Shown here piece by piece: positions 7,166-15,054 of a stretch of DNA of 18,903 bases. Each line of letters opens with the position of its first letter. Position 1 is the stretch's first letter. The notes under the pieces were generated by a model, which ran no database searches, was not told the DNA's origin, and saw nothing but the letters and a program-made list of their open reading frames with translations. The stretch is from NCBI GenBank assembly GCA_050694275.1, contig JBOGXF010000016.1:1-18903 (forward strand), in the 5' to 3' direction. The position numbers were made by a program, and so were the translations under genes. The stretch is from JBOGXF01 sp050694275 (GTDB lineage Bacteria > Actinomycetota > CADDZG01 > WHSQ01).

Positions 7166-7193
7166 GGCCCCGGCCCTCTTTTGGGCTCGGCCC
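7166..7193. terminator. Hairpin between convergent stops, possible bidirectional terminator
   Basis: GGCCCCGGCCC at 7166-7176 and GGGCTCGGCCC at 7183-7193 pair imperfectly around the loop tctttt. The hairpin fills the gap between the small secreted gene (stop 7147) and the beta-propeller gene (stop at 7194 on the minus strand), so it could end both transcripts. Confidence 0.45.
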
Positions 7194-8564
7194 CTACTTC
7201 TTGCCGGGGACGAAGTCGAGGCCTCCGACCTGCCGCACGAACGCCGGTTTGGACACCGCGCTCTCGGGCTTGAACTCGGTGTCCGAGTAAGCGATGACGA
7301 AGTCGCCGCCGGCCGTGATCGAGTTGGTGTGGTAGTCGCCGAGCCGGCGGTCGGTCCCCGGCACCTGACAGATCGTGCCGCTTGAGCAGATCGTTCCCCG
7401 GTGGAACGGTTTCTTAGTCGCGACGGCGACCTGCCACGCGGGTGGGCGCGAGTCACCGCACCTGTCGCGCCAGCCGTGGCCGGTTCGGGTCTGAGCGGCC
7501 ACGACGCGGTAGTTGGCGTCGGTCTCCTCGGTGTCGGGAACCGGTCGATCGGCCTGGAACCACGACACGCCGACGCGCCCGTTCGCGCCGGCCGAAATCC
7601 ACGGCCACAGCACGGTGTTCGGCGCGGCGTCGTGGATTACCTGGGTCGTCCACTTACGTCCGCCATCGGTCGAATAGGAAACGCGCACCTGGGTCTCAGT
7701 GTTCGACACGAGGTACGCGTTACCGGCCGCATCGAGCGCCATGTTGTTGAGAAAGCCGTGGGCGTGCGGAGTGCCCCCGGGCACGGCCGCGTCGATGCGC
7801 TCGAAGTCGTCATCGCGTGCCCCCGGATAGACCGCGACGCCTCCCTCTCCGGTCGGGAAGTACAGGCGTCCGGTCTTCTTGTCGACCTCGATCTTGGACG
7901 GTGGTCCACCGCCCGGGAGCTGCACGGGAGTCGCGAGGTTGAAGGTGAGCCCGCCGTTCGTCGATTTCCACAGCCGGCGCCCACCGGGAATCTGGTTGCC
8001 GTTCATGTAGACGACGTCCTCCTCGTCGGCGGCGAGCCACTCCCTGTCGGTCATGATCGTGCCGAACGGATGCCCAACCCACGTGCGCCCCGCGTCCGAC
8101 GACTTGGCGACGTACACGTTGGCGAGGTTTATGCCCGCGGTGTAGACGTTGCCGGCCTTGTCGACGGCGAAGTCGGGGTCGGAGAAGCCCGACACGGTGG
8201 CGTGGGGCCCGACGCCGGTCCCGGCGAGCCCGACATAGGCCCATGTCTTGCCGTTGTCCTCCGAGCGCCACACATAGGTGACCCCGGTATACGGCAGCAA
8301 GTAATCGGGATCCGGCATGTTGTCCCGCTTGAACAGCGTCGTCGACGCGTGCGCTGCATACAGAAGCGTGCCGTCGGCCAGCCCCTCGACGCTCGGCTCT
8401 CCTCCGGCGCGCACCTCATCGATGATGAGCGGCTTGCCGAAGCGAAGGCGGGGCATGTGGAGAGGCCCTCCGCAGCGGGGGGCGGCCCCGGCGGTGTCGG
8501 TCGACGCGACCGGCAGCACCGGCAGTAAGAACAGCAGCGCGAGGACGGAGCGTGCCAGCGACAT
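7194..8564 (-). CDS. Secreted Asp-box beta-propeller protein (sialidase/BNR-like)
   Basis: A protein of about 456 residues with a signal peptide (MSLARSVLALLFLLPVLPVA, cleaved near TAGA-AP). It has four Asp-box (BNR) repeats, S.D.G.TW: SEDNGKTWAY, SSDAGRTWVG, STNGGLTFNL and STDGGRKWTT. These mark the beta-propeller fold of sialidases and related exo-glycosidases. I see no clear arginine triad or the FRIP-like motif of true sialidases, so the enzymatic label is unproven; binding or structural roles are as likely. Three Cys near 'DRCGDS...TICSSGTICQV' suggest disulfides, as expected of an exported protein. ATG 8564 is preferred over ATG 8570 because AAGGGG lies 6 bases upstream of it. It is the only gene of its unit. 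Confidence 0.75.
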   Translation of the reverse strand: MSLARSVLALLFLLPVLPVASTDTAGAAPRCGGPLHMPRLRFGKPLIIDEVRAGGEPSVEGLADGTLLYAAHASTTLFKRDNMPDPDYLLPYTGVTYVWRSEDNGKTWAYVGLAGTGVGPHATVSGFSDPDFAVDKAGNVYTAGINLANVYVAKSSDAGRTWVGHPFGTIMTDREWLAADEEDVVYMNGNQIPGGRRLWKSTNGGLTFNLATPVQLPGGGPPSKIEVDKKTGRLYFPTGEGGVAVYPGARDDDFERIDAAVPGGTPHAHGFLNNMALDAAGNAYLVSNTETQVRVSYSTDGGRKWTTQVIHDAAPNTVLWPWISAGANGRVGVSWFQADRPVPDTEETDANYRVVAAQTRTGHGWRDRCGDSRPPAWQVAVATKKPFHRGTICSSGTICQVPGTDRRLGDYHTNSITAGGDFVIAYSDTEFKPESAVSKPAFVRQVGGLDFVPGKK

Positions 8565-8673
8565 CAGCATCCCCTTCTGTCGAGACTCCCGCTACAAGAG
8601 GATTTCGTCGCCGCCCGCCGACGTCCTGCGCATTCCCGATTCTCATGTGTGGGGATCTAGCAGAGCCTTGGGC

Positions 8674-9407
8674 TCACTCGCACAAGTCGTCCAATGCCTT
8701 GATGCCGAGCCTGCTCAAGGGGCCTACGACCCTTCCGTTAGCGAGAGCAACCAGAGCAACGCTTGCCTCGCGATTGAACCCAGCAAAGCCACTGAAGCCG
8801 CCGGTTGCGCCGCCATGCCAAATTAGAGTCCGGCCCTTTCTGGTCGTGATGAGCCAGCCCAAACCGATTGCGAGACGATTCTTTTTGATGTCGGCCCTCG
8901 GCCGCTGTACCTCTTCCAGCGCCGCGGGTAGGACTGAAGGCTGTGTATCAAGGTGAGCGCGCAAGTAGGTCAGCATGTCCGCCACCGATGAATGCAGGCC
9001 ACCAGCGGGTGTAGATGAAGCGAGGTTCCATGGCGGGACGGGTTTTCCAACCTTTCGATGACCTTGCACGGAACGCTCCGCTTGATTGGGCGGCGGCTCG
9101 ACCCACGTGCTGCTCAAACTCAATGGTTCACAGATTCGCTTTGCGATGAGCCGTTCGTACGATTGACCCCCCGTCTGGGCAAGGGCGTATCCGAGTGCTG
9201 CGAACCCGAGGTTCGAGTAGCGGACCTTCTCCCCCATTCTTCTTTTGACCCGGGTCCGGCTCAAAGCCTCTTCGAGACGCGTGAAGGTGTAACGGGCGTA
9301 GGGATCGGAGCGATGACGTAGGGCCTCCCACAAAAGATCACGGGGAATACGACTGAGTCGTGCGGTGTGAGTTTCCAGATGGAGCAGTGTGATTTCCCGG
9401 CCTCCTA
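8674..9407 (-). pseudogene. Serine beta-lactamase-like (class C/PBP4*-type) protein, 5' truncated, without its SxxK motif
   Basis: The open frame contains most of a serine hydrolase of the beta-lactamase/DD-peptidase-like family. 'GREITLLHLETHTARLSRIP' corresponds to the usual 'G..ITLRHLLTHTSGLP.lP'; 'VRYSNLGFAALGYAL' holds the second motif (Y-S-N); 'WHGGATGGFSGFAGF' holds the third (HxG). The first 50-70 residues, which carry the nucleophilic Ser in SxxK, are absent: the frame meets a TGA upstream at 9433-9435. No ATG with a ribosome binding site starts the remainder; a TTG at 9333 is the first bacterial start codon. The product, if made, cannot be catalytic. The breakpoint lies where a plus-strand gene also begins without a proper start. 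Confidence 0.78.
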
Positions 9408-9677
9408 CTCCTCTCGGGATCGTTGGGGGGCCTCATCCTTCCTGTCGTCGGGTGGGTGATCGGAGCGGTGCTCCTCTGGATATCGCACACGTGGACGCTC
9501 CGCGACAGACTCATCGGAACCTTCGTCGTTCCAGGTGGGCTCGCGTTTCCTGCGTATCTCTTCATTTTCGCTCCCGTCGGCGTTACCGCGTGCACGATCC
9601 TCGAGCAGCCCGATGGCGGTGAAATCGGCACATGCGCGACGCAACCGCACGAAGCCGCGCGTCGTAGATTCAATTGA
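9393..9677 (+). pseudogene. Small two-helix membrane protein, start missing or non-standard
   Basis: The frame opens after a TGA at 9390-9392 and ends at TGA 9675-9677. It encodes LLLLSGSLGGLILPVVGW and a helix to about VLLW, then 'TWTLRDRLIGTFVVPGGLAFPAYLFIF', a second helix, and a polar Cys-containing tail. The 'W..RDKLIGTLVVPGGL' pattern occurs in small actinobacterial membrane proteins of unknown function that I can recall but not name. There is no ATG or ribosome binding site; TTG 9423 is the first candidate. Its stop overlaps the next ATG (TGATG), so it was probably translated with the methyltransferase. It seems to have lost its 5' end at the same junction as the beta-lactamase gene. 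Confidence 0.55.
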
Positions 9678-10431
9678 TGGGCGAGGCGGGACGGGACTGG
9701 TATCGAACGTTCTTCGGTGACACTTGGAACCTCAGGGTCGCCCTCCCGATCCCCGAGGAGCAGACTCGCGAAGAGGTTGACTTCATCATCAACACACTGA
9801 AGTTGGAGGAGGGCGCCCGCGTCCTCGATCTCGCCTGCGGGCATGGACGTCACAGCCTCGAGCTCGCCCGGCGAGGTTTCTCAATGGTGGGTGTCGACCT
9901 GAGCGAGGAGCCACTCCGAATCGCGCGCCGAAACGCTGAGCGCGCGGGAGTGACCGTCGACTACCGTCTCGCCGACATGAGAGAGATCGACGTCCACGAG
10001 GACGTCGACGCCGTCATCAACATGTTCACCGCGTTTGGCTACCTCGAGAGCCAAGAAGAGGACCAGAGGGTCCTCGACAGGGTCGCCGCCGCGCTTCGGC
10101 CGGGGGGTCGTTTCCTGATCGACACGATCAATTTCCTGTGGTTGATTCGAAACTTCCGCCCCGACCGCTGGCACGATTACGACGACGGCACGGTGCTGCT
10201 GGAGTCACGCCGCTACGATCTGCCGACCGGACGCACGAGGTCACCTGGCGCTTCCTTCATCCGGATGGATCGACCGAAGAACTTCACTGGTCTCTCAGGC
10301 TGTACACGCTCGTGGAGCTTGCCGCCATGTTGGACCACGCCGGCCTTTCGGTCGAGCAGACTTTCGGCAGTACCGACGGCACCGAATACGGCATGGATAC
10401 GCGTCGGATGATCGTCGTGGCGGCCAAGTAG
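9677..10431 (+). pseudogene. Class I SAM-dependent methyltransferase, 1-base deletion frameshift near 10230
   Basis: A Rossmann-fold methyltransferase of the Methyltransf_25 type. 'DWYRTFFGDTW' opens the protein, 'RVLDLACGHGRHSLELARRGF' is motif I, 'VGVDLSEEPLRIAR' motif II, 'LADMREIDV' and 'DAVINMFTAFGYL' follow, then 'LRPGGRFLID'. Up to 'RRYDLPTG' (about 10230) it is in one frame; 'THEVTWRFLHPDGSTEELHWSLRLYT' and the C-terminus to 'MIVVAAK' are in another. Restoring one base after GG at about 10230 joins the halves into a normal 251-residue protein. As written, the first frame ends with unrelated Pro/Ser/Arg-rich sequence at 10411. The substrate is unknown. ATG 9677 shares its A with the upstream stop. 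Confidence 0.82.
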
Positions 10432-10446
10432 TCTGGGGCGTCTCTT

Positions 10447-11085
10447 TTATTCGCCGTTGCCGCCGGGCTTAGGCGGGAGCGGGAAGCGCACGAAGTAGGG
10501 ATGGCCGGGTACGATCACCGCGTCGATGATCCCGTAGGCCTTCGCCTCTTCCGCCGTCAGGAGCACGCCGCGCTCAAGCTCTGTCGTGACCCGCTCTTGT
10601 TCTGCTCCGGTGTGCCGGACGGCGATGTCGATCAACGATCGGCTCTGCCGACGAGCTTCCTCCACCTGCGCCTCGATGTCGCCAAACCCTTCAAGGCGCT
10701 CCTCGGGAAGCTTCATGAGGATCGATGCGTGCGGAAACGCCAACCTCTTTCCGTCACCTCCTGCCGCAAGGAGGAGCGCGGCCGTACCCTTCGCCTGCGA
10801 CATGCAGATGGTGGCGACCGGAGCGGACAGCGTCTGCATGGTGTCATAGACCGCAAGAAACCCTGCAGCATCACCGCCCGGCGAGTTGATGTACAGCCGA
10901 ATCTCGGAGCGCGGGTCCGCGGAGCTCAGAAGTAGCATCTGGCTGATCAGGCCGGCCGTCGCCGCGTCGTCCAAGGGCCCTCCCAGTAGCAGGATCCGCT
11001 GCGCGAGCAGTCGCTGTTCAAGAGCGTCGGTATCTTCGTCCTTCGGCCAAGACATCAACGGCCAATCCTCAGGTTCACTGCTCAT
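10447..11085 (-). CDS. ClpP-like protein lacking the catalytic triad (ClpR-type)
   Basis: A 212-residue protein with the ClpP/crotonase fold: 'QRLLAQRILLLGGPLDD', 'LLLSSADPRSEIRLYINSPGGD', 'AVYDTMQTL', 'LLLAAGGDGKRLAFPHASILM' and 'LTAEEAKAYGIIDAVI'. All three catalytic places are changed. The usual QAASMG reads QAKGTA (Gly100 for Ser), MIHQP reads LMKLP (Lys125 for His) and ERDRF reads ERGVL (Gly173 for Asp). It should therefore not cut peptide bonds; it may join mixed ClpP rings, bind a Clp ATPase, or act alone. Inactive ClpP paralogues are known (cyanobacterial/plastid ClpR, actinobacterial variants). No clpX or partner clpP is adjacent. ATG 11085 with upstream GAGGG is preferred to TTG 11109. 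Confidence 0.88.
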   Translation of the reverse strand: MSSEPEDWPLMSWPKDEDTDALEQRLLAQRILLLGGPLDDAATAGLISQMLLLSSADPRSEIRLYINSPGGDAAGFLAVYDTMQTLSAPVATICMSQAKGTAALLLAAGGDGKRLAFPHASILMKLPEERLEGFGDIEAQVEEARRQSRSLIDIAVRHTGAEQERVTTELERGVLLTAEEAKAYGIIDAVIVPGHPYFVRFPLPPKPGGNGE

Positions 11086-11109
11086 AGGGCCCTCATCGTA
11101 GCCAGGCAA

Positions 11110-11351
11110 ACGGGACCGCTAACGCACGACCTTGTTGCCATTAGCCACCGCAGCGGTGGTCAAACGCGACAAAGTAGGGCTCAGCGGTCGAGGAGGTCAA
11201 GCGAAAACGACGGGCGAATCAAGCCGTCATCTGAGATTTGGACTGATCGTCAGGCAGCCGGCGATCCGCTAACACAACCTGTCCCTAAGTGGCTCCGGGG
11301 AAAGGCTCCGCCGGAACCGCTGCCACGCTGGGAGCGTCTAACACATAGGCA
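11110..11351. other. Divergent intergenic region between the ClpP-like and lipoprotein genes
   Basis: This 240-base stretch has no convincing gene. It contains a perfect 7-bp inverted repeat CCACCGC-a-GCGGTGG (11145-11159) and two copies of CCGCTAAC (11116-11123 and 11266-11273); a related CTAACACA lies at the lipoprotein start. Promoters for both genes should lie here, but I cannot place them. Confidence 0.5.
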
Positions 11352-11876
11352 ATGAAACGCTCCCGGGTGCTCATCGTGGTCTTCATGTTCATCGCGGCGT
11401 GCACGGGCGACGATCCGGCCCGGCGCGACTCACCCCGATCTGCGGGCGCGGCATCGCCACGTCCGACGCCGACGTCTTCTCCGACTGGCCCCGGGACGTG
11501 CGCCTATGGACCGTGGGCGGAGCACTGCGCCGCGGCGGACTGGGCCCGGGCGGTCATCGCCGATGCGGGCTACCGGCTCGCCGGCGACACGGGGAGCGCG
11601 CTCGTCGGGCGTCATCGAGGCCTCGAGTTCCACTTCTGGGCATTCATCCCCGAGGCCTGGCAGAAGAAGCCGCTCAGACGTGCGCTTGCCGAGGAGAACT
11701 ACAGGCCCCTGCACCGCTCACGGGTGTATTGCGATGGGGTCAGGTTCGCGTGGAGCGTTCACGGGTTGTACGTGTGGCTCGCAGCCTCGGTAGGTTCCCT
11801 AGACCAGATCGCCAACCGAGTCCTCGACGGCCTGCTCAGATCATCCAAGCGCACTCCGTACGAAGAAGAGGTTTGA
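11352..11876 (+). CDS. Putative lipoprotein of unknown function
   Basis: A 174-residue protein. Residues 1-17 are a lipoprotein signal (MKRSRVLIVVFMFIAAC) with lipobox IAAC, so Cys17 would be acylated and the protein held on the outer face of the membrane. Residues 20-48 are a Ser/Pro/Thr-rich linker. The globular part (49-174) has Cys at about 50, 59 and 127 and the segments 'WARAVIADAGYRLAGDTGSALVGRHRGLEFHFWAF' and 'GVRFAWSVHGLYVWLAASVG'. I recognise no family. No strong ribosome binding site precedes the ATG. It converges with the reductase gene, 12 bases apart, with no clear terminator between them. Confidence 0.72.
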   Translation: MKRSRVLIVVFMFIAACTGDDPARRDSPRSAGAASPRPTPTSSPTGPGTCAYGPWAEHCAAADWARAVIADAGYRLAGDTGSALVGRHRGLEFHFWAFIPEAWQKKPLRRALAEENYRPLHRSRVYCDGVRFAWSVHGLYVWLAASVGSLDQIANRVLDGLLRSSKRTPYEEEV

Positions 11877-11888
11877 TCATCTTCTGAA

Positions 11889-12545
11889 TCATTCCGCGAG
11901 CTTGCGCCGGCGTTCGATCTCCGCATCGGTCGGCTCATCGAATTCGAATGAACCTGTGACGATCTCGCCTGCCGGCTCGTACGTCGCGATCACGACTCCC
12001 GTCGTGGAGACTTTGCTGTCGACGAGCCTGAGCCCGGCCGGGATGGTGCCGTCTGAGAAAAGTCGCTTGCCGGACCCCACGACGAGGGGGAAGGTCCACA
12101 AGCGGTACTCGTCTATGAGGTTGTGTCGCAAGAGCGTTTGGATCAGGTTGCTGCTCCCGTGGACCTGGAGTTCCGGCCCCTCCTGTTTCTTGAGCGCCCC
12201 GACGCCTTCGCCCACATCTCCCTCGATCAGGACCGAGTTACTCCAGTCCAGCGAGCGCAGCGTCCTCGACGCGACGTATTTCGTGGCGTCGTTCAGTGGC
12301 TTGGCGGCAGGATCGTCGGTGGCGTAAGGCCAGTGCGCGGCGAAGATCTCGTACGTCTTTCGCCCGAGGAGGAGGTCGAAGGGCGTGCCCATCACCTCGC
12401 CCATGACCTGGAACATCTGATCGTCCCAGTAGTTGGCCGACCATCCGCCGTGGGCGAAGCCGCCGCTGGGATCCTCTTCGGGCCCTCCTGGGGCCTGCAT
12501 GACCCCGTCGAGCGTCAAGAACGTGTTCACGGTGAGCTTTCTCAT
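11889..12545 (-). CDS. RibD C-terminal/dihydrofolate-reductase-like family protein
   Basis: A 218-residue member of the RibD_C (PF01872) family, related to dihydrofolate reductase and to NADPH-dependent riboflavin-pathway reductases. Features: 'LTVNTFLTLDGVMQAPGGP' at the N-terminus, 'LLLGRKTYEIFAAHWP' (the GRKTYE motif), 'KYVASRTL', 'LQVHGSSNLIQTLLRHNLIDEYRLWTFPLVVGSGKRLF' (GS..L and P..LG.GKRLF motifs) and the terminal 'FEFDEPTDAEIERRRKLAE'. In this group most members are stand-alone proteins of unproven substrate, and there are no rib genes nearby. ATG 12545 has AAGGA 7 bases upstream. Confidence 0.9.
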   Translation of the reverse strand: MRKLTVNTFLTLDGVMQAPGGPEEDPSGGFAHGGWSANYWDDQMFQVMGEVMGTPFDLLLGRKTYEIFAAHWPYATDDPAAKPLNDATKYVASRTLRSLDWSNSVLIEGDVGEGVGALKKQEGPELQVHGSSNLIQTLLRHNLIDEYRLWTFPLVVGSGKRLFSDGTIPAGLRLVDSKVSTTGVVIATYEPAGEIVTGSFEFDEPTDAEIERRRKLAE

Positions 12546-12691
12546 TTCGTGTCCTTTCCCCTCGATCCCGACCAGGCGCTCAACCCGCTCCGGAATGCCT
12601 ACTCTCGCTCGTTAAGACGGTGCGTGGAGTAAAAACTCATCGAACGAACTTAGCCTGCGCAGACCAGCCGCGGCGGACGGGCGAGATGCTC

Positions 12692-13285
12692 CTAACGGCG
12701 GTCCGCCGCTTTCAGCCAGTACGCCATCCAATCGGCTCCCAGTTGCTCCCTGCCGGGCAGGCCCCCACGCCCGGTCGCCCACCACAGCACCGACCAAGGG
12801 TCGCCATCTTCAGGTGCTTCTGCGAAGAGGCGGGTGATGACCCGCCGACACAACTCCTGGGGCGGGTCGTAGGGGACGTCAAGACCCGCGGCGATGTCAC
12901 CCGTGTGTACCAGCGCCTCGACGCACCCGAACGCCGCGAATGTTTCCTTGTCCCACATCCCACTGTGGTGGTAAGCGCGTACGTCGGCTGGGGCTGCCTC
13001 GATCACCTGAGCGAGCACCTCTCCCATCGCCTCTATTAGGTGAGCCAGGTGGCGGTTCGATGCGTCGGCGTGCGGAACGACATCGAACTTGAGCCACTCG
13101 CTGGCCCGCGCGCCAAGATGACCTGCGTAAAAGGCGAGCGCGTCGGCGATGTGCGCGGCCGTTGTTCGACAGTCCCACTGTAGAGGGCCGGCGCGGACCG
13201 CCCAGTCGCCGTCGGAAGCGCCCTCCAGGAATTCTCGCGACGCCCGAGCAGCGACACGCACTTCGTCTGGTCCGATCTGGGCCAT
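12692..13285 (-). CDS. MDMPI/DinB-like metal-binding protein (mycothiol-dependent maleylpyruvate isomerase family)
   Basis: A 197-residue four-helix-bundle protein of the DinB/MDMPI superfamily. The three typical metal ligands are visible: His in 'TTAAHIADALAFYAGHL', and Glu and His in 'CVEALVHTGDIAAGLDV', matching the E.LVH..D pattern of the MDMPI N-terminal domain. 'WDCRTTAAHIAD' corresponds to the usual 'W.vrdvvaHl.d'. Members use or are predicted to use mycothiol, the actinobacterial thiol, to transfer or isomerise small molecules; the substrate here is unknown. ATG 13285 follows GAGGG closely. It is divergent from the PPOX gene. Confidence 0.83.
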   Translation of the reverse strand: MAQIGPDEVRVAARASREFLEGASDGDWAVRAGPLQWDCRTTAAHIADALAFYAGHLGARASEWLKFDVVPHADASNRHLAHLIEAMGEVLAQVIEAAPADVRAYHHSGMWDKETFAAFGCVEALVHTGDIAAGLDVPYDPPQELCRRVITRLFAEAPEDGDPWSVLWWATGRGGLPGREQLGADWMAYWLKAADRR

Positions 13286-13399
13286 ACCCTCATCATCTCG
13301 CGCCGGCCGATTCAACGTTGCCGTCCGAATAGCGAGCGATGTACTCCCGTTCTCTTGCACAATGAAGATGTGGACTCAACCGGTGCGACTCCGAGATTC

Positions 13400-13819
13400 A
13401 TGACCCGCGAAGAGATTGAGGATCTCCTTGGCCTTGAGGTCCCGGCACACCTGGCAACAATCGACCCCGACGGCTATCCGCGGATCACCCCGATCTGGTT
13501 CCTATGGGAGAACGGTGCCTTTTACATGACGAGCGTCGAGGACAAGATCCAGCTTCGCAATCTCCACCGCAACCCGGCCGCATCTGTCTCCGTCGACATC
13601 GAAAGCCCCGATTCTGGTAAGGGATACCGTTCCAATCGCCAAGTCAAGGCGAAGGGAGCCGTTCGGTTGTTCAAGGACGACGGTTCATGGACCAGACGGA
13701 TAACCCTGAAGTACCTGTCCGGGCCGGAGGCCGAACGAATGGCGGACGCGAGGGCTGCGATGCTCCGGCTGGTGATCGAGCTACGCACCGACGACCTCGT
13801 CGGTCTCGCCGCCCACTGA
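13400..13819 (+). CDS. PPOX-class (pyridoxamine-phosphate-oxidase-like) flavin/F420-binding protein
   Basis: A 139-residue split-barrel protein. 'MTREEIEDLLGLEVPAHLATIDPDGYPRITPIWFLWENGAFYMTS' is the family's N-terminal half (LAT.dpdGyPr..PiWF), followed by 'QLRNLHRNPAASVSVDIE' and 'RSNRQVKAKGAVRLFKDDG' (the RgV.V.kG.a strand). Such proteins bind FMN or, in actinobacteria, coenzyme F420, and reduce small molecules; sequence alone does not settle which. The frame is open upstream, with GTG at 13370 as an alternative start. The protein ends 'ELRTDDLVGLAAH', close to the usual family end (…W.p.ki..wd), so the C-terminus may be slightly short. Confidence 0.82.
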   Translation: MTREEIEDLLGLEVPAHLATIDPDGYPRITPIWFLWENGAFYMTSVEDKIQLRNLHRNPAASVSVDIESPDSGKGYRSNRQVKAKGAVRLFKDDGSWTRRITLKYLSGPEAERMADARAAMLRLVIELRTDDLVGLAAH

Positions 13820-13865
13820 CAGACCCGCGAAGATCCTTGCGCTTAATCAACCTAAGATCCCAGTT

Positions 13866-14084
13866 GTGAAGCGCTCCATTGCCTACTCGATTTATGACCT
13901 TGCCGTCGTAGCAACCCTTCTTCTCCCCTTCCCAATCGCCATTTCCGCTTCTGCCGCGAGATCCAGCAAGGTCCTCGGCTACGTCATGGCACTCGTCGTT
14001 GTCTGGATTCTCACTAGCGTAACGGCCGGCTTCGCCCGAGTGAGTCCGGCGCAGTACATCCGCTCCTTCCACCAGCACCCCTGA
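13866..14084 (+). CDS. Small two-helix membrane protein, unknown
   Basis: A 72-residue frame from GTG 13866, 46 bases after the PPOX stop on the same strand. Two hydrophobic helices (about 9-29 and 36-55) are joined by a short polar turn (SAARSSK); the tail 'GFARVSPAQYIRSFHQHP' is polar. I see no named family. The start codon and ribosome binding site are weak, so the evidence is the clean membrane architecture and co-direction with the gene upstream. Confidence 0.5.
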   Translation: MKRSIAYSIYDLAVVATLLLPFPIAISASAARSSKVLGYVMALVVVWILTSVTAGFARVSPAQYIRSFHQHP

Positions 14085-14173
14085 TTCTCGCTTCAAGCCT
14101 GTTTCTTTCCCGTCGTCGCCTCACGCTTTACACCGAAGGCGCGCCAGCGTCGGCCACGGCAGGTTGGAAGCAA

Positions 14174-15008
14174 TTACGGGCGTCGGCCAATCGCTAGGAG
14201 GTGGGCGCTCGCACCGAGCAGGCTCGGCTCCCGCTCCACGCGCTCGATTACACCCAGCAACCGGTCGAGGCGCTCGGGATCGTCTAGCCGCTCCTGCAGA
14301 TCTGGAACCAGCCACCCGGGTCCCTCGACCGCGAGAACCTCGACATCTTCAAAACCCGCCCCTGAGATCTCGGCTGCAAGCTCATCGGGAAGATGGAAGT
14401 ACGCGGTGGTGAACCATCCCGGTCGGCGCGAGGGGTTGCGGTGCTGTCCCTCGCGAACGTCTCGTTCCACGATCTTCTCGAAGTACTCGTCGTCCAGGAA
14501 CCCGCTCACCAATCCGTCATATGTGGAGGCGAAGCGCGAGATCGCCGCGACGACCGCAAGACCCCCCGGGTGGAGCACACGGTAGGTCTCCCGGAGCGCT
14601 TGCAACCGCTCGTCGCGCTCCGTCAAGTGATACAGGGGACCCAGCAACAGCACCGTGTCGCCGGAATCGTCCTCCCACGGCAGCTCGCGGGCGTCCCCCC
14701 ACTCGACGCTCGCCAGCGGCGCGTCCGCCCGTCTCGATGCCTCCCGCGCCAGAAGTACATGGCGCTCGACCCGGCTCCAAGAGATGAACCTCATAACCCT
14801 GATCTGCGAGCGGCAGCGCGTACACGCCTGTCCCGCCGCCAACGTCGTAGATCACCGAGGGCGGAGGCGGCAGGTAGCGGTTGAGGATCTCAAGGGTTCG
14901 GAGGAATTCGAGCCGTCCGTGACCGCGAGTCAGTCGTTCCTCCTCGCGCTCCTCGCGCTCGTAGTGCTCTTCCAGACGCCCATCCAGATGCCGCCGGTCC
15001 TCGGCCAT
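14174..15008 (-). pseudogene. Class I SAM-dependent methyltransferase, 1-base insertion frameshift at 14770-14772
   Basis: The first frame, from ATG 15008, gives a charged N-terminus (EEHYEREEREEERLTRGHGRLEF trimmed here to its acidic/basic helix), 'RYLPPPPSVIYDVGGGTGVYALPLADQGYEVHLLE' region motif I, then unrelated sequence. The second frame continues 'VERHVLLAREAS', 'VEWGDARELPW', 'DTVLLLGPLYHLTERDERLQ', 'LHPGGLAVVAAISRF' and a C-terminus ending 'LLAIGRRP'. Deleting one G (minus strand) from the GGG at 14770-14772 restores LLEPVERHVLLA and a 277-residue protein. 'GPLYHL' followed by 'R...L.E..RVL.PGG' is typical of this methyltransferase group, whose substrates are mostly unknown. The gene is divergent from the MerB-like gene, with 46 bases between starts. 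Confidence 0.82.
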
Positions 15009-15054
15009 CCGACACTCTTATCGCACTTGCCGCCCAGGGCGCGAGACTTGATCC

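Noticed and set aside
11116..11345. Repeated CTAAC motifs suggesting integron attC sites
   Set aside because: Only the one at 11337-11343 resembles the RYYYAAC core; no matching GTTRRRY partner or palindromic pair was found, and there is no integrase.
14148..14188. 10-base direct repeat gcgtcggcca near the end of the second methyltransferase gene
   Set aside because: Only two short copies of a GC-rich word, one inside coding sequence; likely chance.
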